A DNA stretch of 13,296 nucleotides from Chloroflexota bacterium (lineage in GTDB: Bacteria > Chloroflexota > Anaerolineae > Anaerolineales > UBA4823). Under the pieces are notes generated by a model. It did not search any database, was not told the DNA's origin, and saw only the letters and a list, made by a program, of their open reading frames with translations. The translations under genes were made by a program, and so were the position numbers. The stretch spans positions 1-13,296 of the forward strand of contig JAAZNS010000036.1 in the NCBI GenBank assembly GCA_012798185.1, given 5' to 3'. This document shows, one piece after another, positions 1 through 5,791 of this stretch; position 1 is the stretch's first letter, and the number at the start of each line of letters is the position of its first letter.

Positions 1-528
1 ATTTTGCCAACACATCCAGGGTTCCGGTCTGCCGGCGCGCACTTCGTCTGCACACACTGTGGAATCTGGCTCGTAACCCAGCTTTTGGGTCTCTTTTAGC
101 AGCACGGCTGCCATTGCACGAGTATAACCAGTGCAAGAGCCAATCTTCATATTCCGCCTCCGGCAAGCATCAATGGTTTCACGCGTACCGGGAATCAAAT
201 CGGCATAATGGGGTAAACAATTCACGAGCGAAGGAATATATTTATTAAAAATTCTTTCAACATCTTGTTCCGAGGGCAGTTTTCCAAATTTTTCTTTCCA
301 ACGGTTTAAAACAGAGGGTATTTGAAGTATTAAGCGGATATGGTCTTTTTTATGGGTGCCCATGGGCGTACGAGCTTCTTCGATAGAAATGGGCAGTCCC
401 TCCTGGTTGAATAAATCCATAACGGCAACAGTCGGTGCCAGGCTGCCATAATCGACTGTTGTTCCAGCCCAGTCGAAAATGGCAGCTTGTAAATTACCTC
501 GATAAGGAAAGCGGGTATTGTGTTTCAT
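1..528 (-). CDS. phnX: Phosphonoacetaldehyde hydrolase (PhnX), 3' part cut off by the window edge
   Basis: HAD-superfamily enzyme that splits phosphonoacetaldehyde into acetaldehyde and phosphate, the second step of 2-aminoethylphosphonate breakdown in the cytoplasm. Translating from ATG at 528 gives 176 residues before the window ends. The HAD motif I with its nucleophile lies at residues 18-25 (FDWAGTTV, Asp19). The PhnX-specific cap motif follows (PMGTHKKDHI), in which Lys60 lines up with the Schiff-base lysine of the family. The threonine/cysteine HAD motif II region (SCTGYT) and the GRPEPWM motif are also present. These features separate PhnX from generic HAD phosphatases. An AAAGGA ribosome site sits about 5 bases before the ATG. 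It lies 62 bases downstream of a membrane-protein gene on the same strand and may be co-transcribed with it. No phnW transaminase is visible, so the pathway cannot be confirmed here. Confidence 0.9.
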   Translation of the reverse strand, partial: MKHNTRFPYRGNLQAAIFDWAGTTVDYGSLAPTVAVMDLFNQEGLPISIEEARTPMGTHKKDHIRLILQIPSVLNRWKEKFGKLPSEQDVERIFNKYIPSLVNCLPHYADLIPGTRETIDACRRRNMKIGSCTGYTRAMAAVLLKETQKLGYEPDSTVCADEVRAGRPEPWMCWQN

Positions 529-590
529 TTTTTCCTTTGTTATTGAGGGGCAAAATTTGTCAACTTTACAAGAGTGATCCTTCAATATTG

Positions 591-1118
591 TTACGAAGTC
601 GATTCGTCGCGGCTGGGATAATTATACCTGAGCAGGATGAATTGGGTGGCAACACCGAGAAATAATAAAGTGATCAGGGTGAAGAGGGGAGATATCTCCC
701 CAAGATTGCTGTTTTGCGTTACCAATATCGCGCCAGACAATGATGAAATAACAATAATTGAAAAAACATCGAAAAAATAAATTAACGCAACACCAATGAT
801 GAAAGCGATGACGAAATAAAGCCAGGAAAACCAATCCATGTTCGCACCGAAAAATATCGGTAAATTATAAACAAGAAATGTGCAATGCAGCCCTCCCCCA
901 ATAATGGTTGTAATGCGTTTATGTAAAAATGCGATTAAGGAAGCTAATATTCCATATTTGATATCATTACTAAACAAATTCCAGGTTTGGGTAATATGCA
1001 GTAATTCGGAGCCGATATAATCACCCAGCAATAAACCTGCTGCCCCAACGAAAAACCATGAAATATGACAGCCGGCAAACAATAGAACAAATCCGATCGT
1101 CATTTTTAAAATGGGCAT
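591..1118 (-). CDS. Polytopic membrane protein of unknown function, DUF4203-like
   Basis: A 175-residue protein that is almost wholly hydrophobic, with about six or seven predicted membrane segments separated by very short loops and a polar C-terminal tail (YPSRDESTS). The first half is glycine-rich with small residues inside the helices (GAAGLLLGDYIGSEL). This pattern resembles the DUF4203 family of seven-helix membrane proteins, but I see no signature residue that proves membership. A GAGAGGG ribosome site precedes the ATG by about 7 bases. The gene is followed by phnX on the same strand after 62 bases with no terminator between them, so they probably share a transcript. There is no evidence that it takes part in phosphonate transport. 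Function unknown. Confidence 0.7.
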   Translation of the reverse strand: MPILKMTIGFVLLFAGCHISWFFVGAAGLLLGDYIGSELLHITQTWNLFSNDIKYGILASLIAFLHKRITTIIGGGLHCTFLVYNLPIFFGANMDWFSWLYFVIAFIIGVALIYFFDVFSIIVISSLSGAILVTQNSNLGEISPLFTLITLLFLGVATQFILLRYNYPSRDESTS

Positions 1119-1234
1119 GATTTTCCCTCTCCAAAACTGAGTGAAATGGAAATTAATTGAAATTAATTTATGCCAAGTTTTGTTGTTCTATCCGTTTGTT
1201 ATAATGATAAGGTTCAATTACTGCTCCCCAGGCT

Positions 1235-1247
1235 GCTGAGTAGTTAC
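1235..1247 (+). repeat. Dispersed motif, copy 1 (short form)
   Basis: The 13-base core GCTGAGTAGTTAC is identical to the core of the copy at 5944-5964 on the opposite strand. Only the 3' half of the longer motif is conserved here. Confidence 0.5.
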
Positions 1248-1398
1248 ATTCTTAGAGAGAAGCATATTCGGCTATGACCGCTAACTTAATCATTATTTTA
1301 TCGTTTTCTTTTGTAAAATCAATGGCAGCAACTGAAAATACACTCCGCGACCATTTTTGTTATCATTCGTATTCTAAATTGAAATGATATTGAGTTTA

Positions 1399-1486
1399 CA
1401 ACTGATCGGGCTATGGTGAAGCTCACCCAAGCTGGCTGAGTAGGCAGGTTAGCTTGAATTTCGACTAGCGATGATATTATCAGTTG
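1399..1486 (+). promoter_or_regulatory. Predicted structured leader upstream of the YvlD-type gene
   Basis: An outer pair CAACTGAT (1399-1406) and ATCAGTTG (1479-1486) matches perfectly and closes a domain. Inside it are a 5-bp hairpin with a 3-base loop (GGTGA/TCACC, 1415-1427) and, directly abutting it, a 6-bp stem CAAGCT/AGCTTG (1428-1433 with 1451-1456). The second stem's loop carries the dispersed motif. The outer helix ends 6 bases before the ribosome site (AAAGGAG, about 1492-1498). The layout looks like a three-way junction that could control translation. It matches no riboswitch class I recognise. Seen as pairing only; function is inferred. Confidence 0.35.
1427..1443 (+). repeat. 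Dispersed motif, copy 2
   Basis: The 17-base sequence CCAAGCTGGCTGAGTAG differs at one position from the copy on the opposite strand at 5948-5964. It lies mostly in the loop of a stem (1428-1456). Confidence 0.5.
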
Positions 1487-1505
1487 ACTTGAAAGGAGAA
1501 AACAA

Positions 1506-1877
1506 ATGACAAAGTTTATCATTCGATGGATTATCAATGCAATCGCTGTATATGCTGCCGTAATGATTGTTCCCGGCATCGAACCGCAAAGCGGAAATTG
1601 GATTTCGTTCATCTGGTTAGGATTGATCTTTGGTATCGTAAATGCTTTTCTTGGACCGATCTTGAAATTGCTTACCTGCCCCTTGATTTTGCTTACCCTG
1701 GGATTTTTTACCCTGATTGTAAATACTTTCTTGTTCTACCTTGCTGGTTATTTAGGTTCATCCTTCGGGGTAGGTTTTGATGTGGCGGGTTTTTGGCCAG
1801 CTTTCTTGGGATCAATCATTGTTAGTGTTGTTTCCATCTTTTTAAGTCTGATTTTCAAGGATGAATTGAAAAGGTAA
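1506..1877 (+). CDS. Phage holin family / YvlD-type small membrane protein (COG1950)
   Basis: A 123-residue membrane protein with four predicted helices, at about residues 5-22, 33-50, 56-80 and 94-116. The order of features is typical of the YvlD/COG1950 family (labelled 'phage holin family, superfamily IV' in databases): a charged N-terminus (MTKFIIRWIINAIAVY), a proline/glycine turn after helix 1 (VPGI), and an asparagine-rich second helix (GLIFGIVNAFLGPILKLLTCP). Despite the name, chromosomal members are not phage lysis genes and their role is unclear. The ribosome site GAAAGGAG precedes the ATG by 7 bases. It is a single gene with a foldable leader upstream. The next gene has its own promoter at 1925-1953. 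No phage context is seen. Confidence 0.85.
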   Translation: MTKFIIRWIINAIAVYAAVMIVPGIEPQSGNWISFIWLGLIFGIVNAFLGPILKLLTCPLILLTLGFFTLIVNTFLFYLAGYLGSSFGVGFDVAGFWPAFLGSIIVSVVSIFLSLIFKDELKR

Positions 1878-1924
1878 TGGCTGATCTTGAAGATTAATTC
1901 TCAGTTAATAAAATGGTTATGCAA

Positions 1925-1953
1925 TTGACTTTCATCCCTTCTGGGCTTATACT
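1925..1953 (+). promoter_or_regulatory. Strong sigma-70-type promoter
   Basis: TTGACT (1925-1930) and TATACT (1948-1953) are separated by 17 bases, close to the consensus. The predicted start of transcription is about 1960. The transcript meets a terminator after only about 75 bases, before the SWIM gene. Confidence 0.75.
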
Positions 1954-1961
1954 GAATGTGG

Positions 1962-2006
1962 ATGAAAACGACCCATGATTTGGAGTTTACCAGCAGATTA
2001 ATATGA
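1962..2006 (+). CDS. Possible 14-residue leader peptide
   Basis: An ATG lies 8 bases after the -10 box and opens a 14-codon frame (MKTTHDLEFTSRLI) that stops at TGA (2004-2006), just 2 bases before the terminator hairpin. It has no Shine-Dalgarno site, so it would be read as a leaderless message if the RNA starts at or near the ATG. No amino-acid run suggests classical attenuation. It may equally be chance. Confidence 0.2.
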   Translation: MKTTHDLEFTSRLI

Positions 2007-2008
2007 CA

Positions 2009-2036
2009 GCACGCGCACCATAGCGCGTGCTTTTTT
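2009..2036 (+). terminator. Intrinsic terminator in the leader of the SWIM gene
   Basis: A perfect 8-bp GC-rich stem (GCACGCGC/GCGCGTGC) with a 6-base loop is followed by TTTTTT. It lies between the promoter at 1925-1953 and the SWIM gene at 2067, so it could act as an attenuator or end a small RNA of about 75 bases. Confidence 0.85.
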
Positions 2037-2066
2037 CATTCGTCTCACCGGAAAGGAGATTTTGGA

Positions 2067-2312
2067 ATGGATTATGGAATGATCGGTAAGATCGAGAAAG
2101 CAAAGCGATATGCCAATCAAAAGGATAGAATTCGATTTGATTCTCTCACAGTTACGTTTTCGGGTGAAAATAATCCCCATGTAGTGAAATTTAATAATGG
2201 GGAATGGCAATGTGATTGTGATTTCTTTCAGAGCCGGGGGCGTTGCAGCCATACCATGGCGTTGGAGATGATATTGGAAGGGATGCTGCCAGAACCTGTT
2301 GCAGGCGGGTAA
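2067..2312 (+). CDS. Small SWIM zinc-finger domain protein
   Basis: An 81-residue protein that is little more than one SWIM domain. The zinc ligands fit CxC-x8-CxH: Cys49, Cys51, Cys60 and His62. They follow a beta-rich segment (VVKFNNGEWQCDC) typical of the fold. SWIM domains bind DNA or proteins and are usually part of larger proteins such as SWI2/SNF2 ATPases. The stand-alone form here has only an N-terminal basic segment (residues 7-25) besides the finger. The ribosome site AAAGGAGA precedes the ATG by about 8 bases. Transcription probably comes from the promoter at 1925-1953 by reading through the terminator at 2009-2036, and a terminator follows the gene. Its target is unknown. Confidence 0.85.
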   Translation: MDYGMIGKIEKAKRYANQKDRIRFDSLTVTFSGENNPHVVKFNNGEWQCDCDFFQSRGRCSHTMALEMILEGMLPEPVAGG

Positions 2313-2333
2313 TACAATCATCAATCATCGAAG

Positions 2334-2362
2334 AAAAAAGCCTCCGTTCGGGGGCTTTTTTA
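2334..2362 (+). terminator. Intrinsic terminator after the SWIM gene
   Basis: A 6-bp stem GCCTCC/GGGGGC (one T-G pair) closes a GTTC loop. It is flanked by AAAAAA on the left and TTTTTT on the right, so it could work in both directions. It lies about 22 bases after the SWIM stop codon. Confidence 0.85.
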
Positions 2363-2695
2363 TATGCGAAAATCTAAATTACAATCATCACATTCAATGG
2401 ATGCTGGCAGAAAATATCATGATTTTATTATTGCTGACTGGTAAAATGCCCAATACACAATTTGATATTTACATTCCCTTGAAGTAAATTTTTACAAATT
2501 AGATTTCGATACAGGGTTGGAAAATTCGAGATTTTTTGCTTTAATACCTAAAATGGAACAGCTCTTGCAACAAAATGTGACGAAGAACATAAGCGATATA
2601 AATATTGTATTTGTAAGGTGAAATTAATATTTATATTGTTTCATCTTGTATAATAATTTCTAATATTTTCCCTTTTTGGGAAAGGAGATAATATT
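2363..2695. other. AT-rich gap upstream of the secreted-protein gene
   Basis: A run of about 330 bases with no credible gene. It is strongly AT-rich. The only clear element is the -10 box near its right end. Confidence 0.5.
2649..2654 (+). promoter_or_regulatory. -10 box of the secreted-protein gene
   Basis: A consensus TATAAT lies 42 bases before the start codon. No good -35 box is found at 16-18 bases upstream, which suggests a weak or activator-dependent promoter. Confidence 0.45.
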
Positions 2696-3076
2696 ATGAA
2701 CAAAAGGTCAACATTCATTATTTTCTCGATATTCTTGGTTTCGTTTTTGTTATCTGCAGCACTGCCAGCAAATTCATGGAGATATCCGCTAACGATAAAA
2801 AATAATACACACACCAAAGTGTTTATAAAATTGGAAGCACCGAAAGCTTTTTATTATTTTAAACTTAATCCGGGTGTGACTAAAAAATACACCATAAAAG
2901 GTACCACCTATAAAGCGACTTTCTGGGGCTGTTATTCGAAGAAAATAATCAAAAAATGGGAAGTCAATCGAAAATATAAAATCCTTTTTCCGGTATGCAA
3001 CGCTCAGGATCATGGCAATGAAATGGGTGTTCTGCGGATCATATTTCCGCGCGATGATGACGACGACGATGATTAA
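2696..3076 (+). CDS. Secreted protein of unknown function with a seven-aspartate tail
   Basis: A 126-residue protein that starts with a classical signal peptide: a basic MNKR, a hydrophobic core at residues 7-22, and a likely cleavage site near ALPANS-W (residues 23-28). The mature part is basic and aromatic-rich (many Lys, Tyr, Phe, Trp), with two cysteines (Cys79 and Cys101) that could form a disulfide. It ends abruptly in seven aspartates (residues 120-126), encoded by a mix of GAT and GAC codons. The body's net positive charge and the acidic tail could interact with each other, or the tail could bind divalent cations or a mineral surface; both are guesses. A strong ribosome site (AAAGGAGA) lies about 8 bases before the ATG. 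The gene stands alone with its own -10 box and terminator. No family is recognised. Confidence 0.75.
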   Translation: MNKRSTFIIFSIFLVSFLLSAALPANSWRYPLTIKNNTHTKVFIKLEAPKAFYYFKLNPGVTKKYTIKGTTYKATFWGCYSKKIIKKWEVNRKYKILFPVCNAQDHGNEMGVLRIIFPRDDDDDDD

Positions 3077-3164
3077 CCAATGGGGGATGATGATCTGATA
3101 ATATTAAAATTTACACTTCCAGATTATATCCATGTAATGAATGGATTTGATTGAATAAAGTATT

Positions 3165-3197
3165 GACCTGTCTGTTTAAGAGACAGGTCGATTTTTT
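3165..3197 (+). terminator. Intrinsic terminator after the secreted-protein gene
   Basis: A perfect 9-bp stem (GACCTGTCT/AGACAGGTC) with a 7-base loop is followed by GATTTTTT. It ends the plus-strand transcript about 90 bases after the stop codon and lies beyond the end of the convergent yedF-like gene. Confidence 0.9.
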
Positions 3198-3318
3198 AAT
3201 CGACGCTCATTATTTTAAAAGACGATTTTTGTATTTATATTCAGGTGCCCATTTATTTGCTTCCTGTTTGATAACAATATGCCATCAGATTTTTCTTGAT
3301 TGATGATTATTTTCCCGT

Positions 3319-3669
3319 TTATATCGAAATCACCTTTTCAGCTTTAAACTGCGCTTCGATGATGTCGGTCATACCGCCAACGATACCAACTTGAACTTTT
3401 TCGGTCAGATTAAAATATCCTAAACAGGTACTGCACAGGATCAAACGCACACCTTTAGATTCTAATCTTTTAAGTATGTCTATGATGGGCGATCCTTCCA
3501 CAGTTAGCTTAACGCCATTAGTGTAAAAACAAATGGCTGCTGGAAGAATATTATTTTCGTCGAGCAGTTTAAAGTAAGTTGTAATTAATTTTTGCTGCAA
3601 AGCGGGTTCAGCATCTCCCATACCGTTATGGGAAACAAGGACAACAGTATCAGAATTTTGAACTGACAA
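3319..3669 (-). CDS. yedF: YedF-like selenium-metabolism protein, DsrE/F-like domain only
   Basis: A protein of about 116 residues matching the C-terminal DsrE/F-like domain of YedF, the sulfurtransferase-like protein that travels with Sec genes. Key match: the CxxC-type motif CSTCLGYF (Cys79 and Cys82), followed by LTEKVQVGIVGGMTDIIEA, which resembles the YedF consensus. Usual YedF proteins carry an N-terminal TusA/SirA domain of about 75 residues with a Cys-Pro motif. It is absent here. The start is chosen as TTG at 3669 because a perfect AAGGAGG lies 5 bases before it and overlaps the selB stop codon. An ATG at 3699 would add 10 residues, overlap selB by 20 bases and have its AGGAG touching the start codon. 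The gene is the last of the selB unit. Its exact role in selenium delivery is not established. Confidence 0.85.
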   Translation of the reverse strand: MSVQNSDTVVLVSHNGMGDAEPALQQKLITTYFKLLDENNILPAAICFYTNGVKLTVEGSPIIDILKRLESKGVRLILCSTCLGYFNLTEKVQVGIVGGMTDIIEAQFKAEKVISI

Positions 3670-3679
3670 AATAACCTCC

Positions 3680-5566
3680 TTATCGTAAATATCGTTCATC
3701 TCCTACCCGGCGAGTAATTTTTTGATCTAGATGGTTAAGCAACGCCAGGGTATACCGCCGGGAGGACTCAAATAAATCACGCGCCTGGGCAACGGTGATC
3801 TTTTCATATTTTTGCAGATAAGCCACGAGACGGTCAATCATGTCATGGTAGATATCAGACAGAAAGTAGATATCATCACCTATTGCCACCAGGTCACCCC
3901 GGTAAATAAGTGCCTGCAATAATTCGGCATCGATTCCCATTGTTTTCATTACCTCCTCGCCGGTGGGAGGCGTCGTTGGGGCTTTCCGAAAGGCGGATAT
4001 CAAGGCATTGATTTGTTTTTGTTGCTGGGCGGTAAATGATACATGAAATTGCGGCAGACTAACCCCTGAGCCGAAATCTTTGATTTTTCCTGAATCAACC
4101 GCTTGCTGCAGTGCTAACCGGTATAGGTTGTCCTCTAGAGAAAGGCGGGAACGAAGTTCTTCTTTGAGCATATAAGGGCGCAGCGGATATTGACGATGAT
4201 AAGCATCGATTAACTCAAGAATACGATTTAGAAAATATTCCCAACCCGCTAGAGAGGATACATAGCAGTATGGGGATGTCTCATTATCTGGACTCAATAA
4301 AACGGCTTGTTTTTTTTCAATTATACGTTCGATTGCCCTATTCAACTCCTGAGGCGAAAACCCGCTCCATTGTAATAATCGAGGTCGGGGAATCGGTTTT
4401 TTTTGCCCTAAAACACAGAGTAGAATTTCTTCGGGTTCACCATTTTCCATAACCAATAGATTGTTCAGAGTAATGGCATCAAAACGATTATGGCGTAATG
4501 GGTGCGGGTCTAACACGATACCTCCCCCGGATGTGGCACGAATTGCTGGGCGCCGGATGACAAAATGGTCGCCGCGGATTATTGAAACTGGATTATCCAG
4601 AAAGAGTTGGGCATAAGCGCTTTCACCAGGAAGCAGCTCATCTCGATCAAGCAAACGTACTTTCACACCACAATCAAATGTACCGGTATAAAAACGTCCG
4701 CTAACGCCATCAGGAAAGTTGTCTTGATTACTAGCAAGACATTGCAGCCGCACATCCAAACGTTTGGTTGGTTGAAGGCAATTGGGAATTGTAAGAACAT
4801 TACCGCGTTGTAAATCGCTTACCGCTAATCCAGGCAGGTTAACAGCAACGCGTGTACCCGGCTGTGCAGAATTGATGCGTTGTTTGTGCGATTCCATACT
4901 GCGAATACGGCTAACCATGCCCTGAGGCAGAATGACGACCTCTTGTCCAACATGGAGCATGCCATCAATTAATGTGCCAGTAACGACAGTGCCAAAACCT
5001 GGGCGGGTGAAAATGCGATCGATCCATAACCTTGGACGTTGAAGGTCTGGGCGGCGGGGTGTGTCATCCAACGATGAATCAAGCGCAGCGATGAAATCAT
5101 CCAAGCCTTGTCCTGTGAGGGTGGATAAAGGAACGATAACTGTATCTTTCAAACTGGTAGATTCGATTAAAGATCGGATTTCCTCGATTGCTATGGCGCA
5201 CAGTTCGGGTTCGACCAGGTCGATTTTCGTAAGGGCAATAACTCCTTTGGAAACATTAAGCAGGTTTAGTATATCTAAATGCTCGCGAGTCTGAGGCATA
5301 ATGCCGTCATCGGCAGCAACAACAAGTATTACCGCGTCGATGGCGCCTACACCAGCCAGCATGTTTTCGATGAATTGCTGATGACCGGGCACGTCGATGA
5401 TGCTGATTTCTTTACCAGAGGGAAGGCGCAGCCAGGCAAAACCCAGATCTATTGTCATGCCGCGTACTTTTTCTTCCGCTAATCTGTCTGGGTCTATTCC
5501 TGTCAGAGCTTTTACAAGTCTGGATTTACCATGATCAACATGCCCGGAGGTGCCAATTACATACAT
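3680..5566 (-). CDS. selB: Selenocysteine-specific elongation factor SelB
   Basis: A GTPase that carries Sec-tRNA to the ribosome at UGA codons marked by a SECIS hairpin. The 628-residue length is normal for bacterial SelB. The GTPase motifs run in order: G1 GHVDHGKS (8-15), switch region with GMTIDLGF (about 36-43), G3 DVPGH (58-62) and G4 TKID (113-116). Two EF-Tu-like beta-barrel domains follow, including FTRPGFGTVVTGTL. The C-terminal half is charged and fits the winged-helix repeats that bind the SECIS hairpin. ATG at 5566 is chosen because MYVIGTSGHVDHGK is the family N-terminus; an upstream in-frame GTG at 5620 lies inside the tRNA. No ribosome site precedes it, only 3 bases separate it from the tRNA's discriminator base, and the tRNA must be cut out of the same transcript. 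Nothing looks damaged. Confidence 0.97.
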   Translation of the reverse strand: MYVIGTSGHVDHGKSRLVKALTGIDPDRLAEEKVRGMTIDLGFAWLRLPSGKEISIIDVPGHQQFIENMLAGVGAIDAVILVVAADDGIMPQTREHLDILNLLNVSKGVIALTKIDLVEPELCAIAIEEIRSLIESTSLKDTVIVPLSTLTGQGLDDFIAALDSSLDDTPRRPDLQRPRLWIDRIFTRPGFGTVVTGTLIDGMLHVGQEVVILPQGMVSRIRSMESHKQRINSAQPGTRVAVNLPGLAVSDLQRGNVLTIPNCLQPTKRLDVRLQCLASNQDNFPDGVSGRFYTGTFDCGVKVRLLDRDELLPGESAYAQLFLDNPVSIIRGDHFVIRRPAIRATSGGGIVLDPHPLRHNRFDAITLNNLLVMENGEPEEILLCVLGQKKPIPRPRLLQWSGFSPQELNRAIERIIEKKQAVLLSPDNETSPYCYVSSLAGWEYFLNRILELIDAYHRQYPLRPYMLKEELRSRLSLEDNLYRLALQQAVDSGKIKDFGSGVSLPQFHVSFTAQQQKQINALISAFRKAPTTPPTGEEVMKTMGIDAELLQALIYRGDLVAIGDDIYFLSDIYHDMIDRLVAYLQKYEKITVAQARDLFESSRRYTLALLNHLDQKITRRVGDERYLR

Positions 5567-5569
5567 AAG

Positions 5570-5661
5570 AGAGGACGGCGGGGGTCGAACCCACCTTGCC
5601 TCGCAGCGCGAGCGCAGCACACGGTTTTGCAGACCGCGGGGAACCCGGTTCCATCGTCCTC
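5570..5661 (-). tRNA. selC-like tRNA with a GCA (Cys) anticodon and long variable arm
   Basis: The RNA folds into a full cloverleaf from G at 5661. The acceptor stem is GAGGACG/CGTCCTC (7 bp). The D arm is very compact, GGAAC/GTTCC with a 3-base loop. The anticodon stem has 6 bp (CGCGGT/ACCGTG, one G-T) and closes the loop CTGCAAA, so the anticodon is GCA at 5630-5628. The variable arm is about 23 bases (5619-5597). The T arm is GTGGG/CCCGC with loop TTCGACC. The discriminator base is U (5570) and CCA is not encoded. The compact D arm, long variable arm and place before selB are those of selC. The GCA anticodon, U73 and 7/5 branch (12 bp, not the 13 bp of bacterial tRNA-Sec) are those of tRNA-Cys. 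It probably takes cysteine or reads Cys codons; a Sec role is possible but less likely. Confidence 0.85.
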
Positions 5662-5696
5662 GTAAATCGTTTGGGATGAAATCCGATTATTTAATT

Positions 5697-5730
5697 AAAA
5701 ACCGCCGTTTGTACAAACCAACGGCGGTTT
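5697..5730 (-). terminator. Intrinsic terminator inside the selB leader (attenuator)
   Basis: A perfect 9-bp stem ACCGCCGTT/AACGGCGGT (5728-5720 with 5709-5701) with a 10-base loop is followed on the minus strand by TTTTAATT. It lies 35 bases before the tRNA and downstream of the promoter at 5891-5920, so it would stop transcription before the tRNA and selB unless overridden. Confidence 0.8.
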
Positions 5731-5791
5731 GGGAGAGTGAAAGGGGATTCAATAATCAAAATTTCTCCAGCCAGACGTTGTTTTGTACAAA
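5708..5791 (-). promoter_or_regulatory. Predicted antiterminator competing with the selB-leader terminator
   Basis: In the minus-strand RNA, UUUGUACAAAACAACG (5791-5776) can pair with CGUUGGUUUGUACAAA (5723-5708): 15 of 16 positions pair, with one A-G mismatch. The downstream partner includes the last four bases of the terminator's left arm, the whole terminator loop and the first two bases of its right arm, so the two helices exclude each other. The 52-base loop between them can hold a small GGAGA/TCTCC stem. Both copies contain the palindrome TTTGTACAAA. No T-box sequence is present. Confidence 0.55.

Larger units (their letters stand above)
1119..1505. other. Gene-free gap between divergent genes, with dispersed repeats and a foldable leader
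   Basis: No convincing coding region is seen on either strand. The gap separates two divergently transcribed genes, so it must hold both promoters, but I cannot pick out convincing -35/-10 pairs. It contains two copies of a dispersed motif (1235-1247 and 1427-1443) and a nested set of inverted repeats directly before the gene at 1506. Confidence 0.5.

Noticed and set aside
1319..1612. A 97-codon minus-strand frame opposite the YvlD-type gene
   Set aside because: It is a shadow of the plus-strand membrane gene and its leader; no ribosome site and no known family.
1506..1877. Prophage lysis module suggested by the 'holin' family name
   Set aside because: No endolysin, tail or integrase genes are nearby; COG1950 proteins are common chromosomal membrane proteins.
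2299..2487. A 62-codon plus-strand frame after the SWIM gene
   Set aside because: It runs through the terminator at 2334-2362 and has no ribosome site or domain.
5567..5620. SelB with an 18-residue N-terminal extension from GTG 5620
   Set aside because: The extension is encoded by the tRNA itself, reads as a low-complexity basic tail, and stands before the family N-terminus MYVIGTSGHVDHGK.
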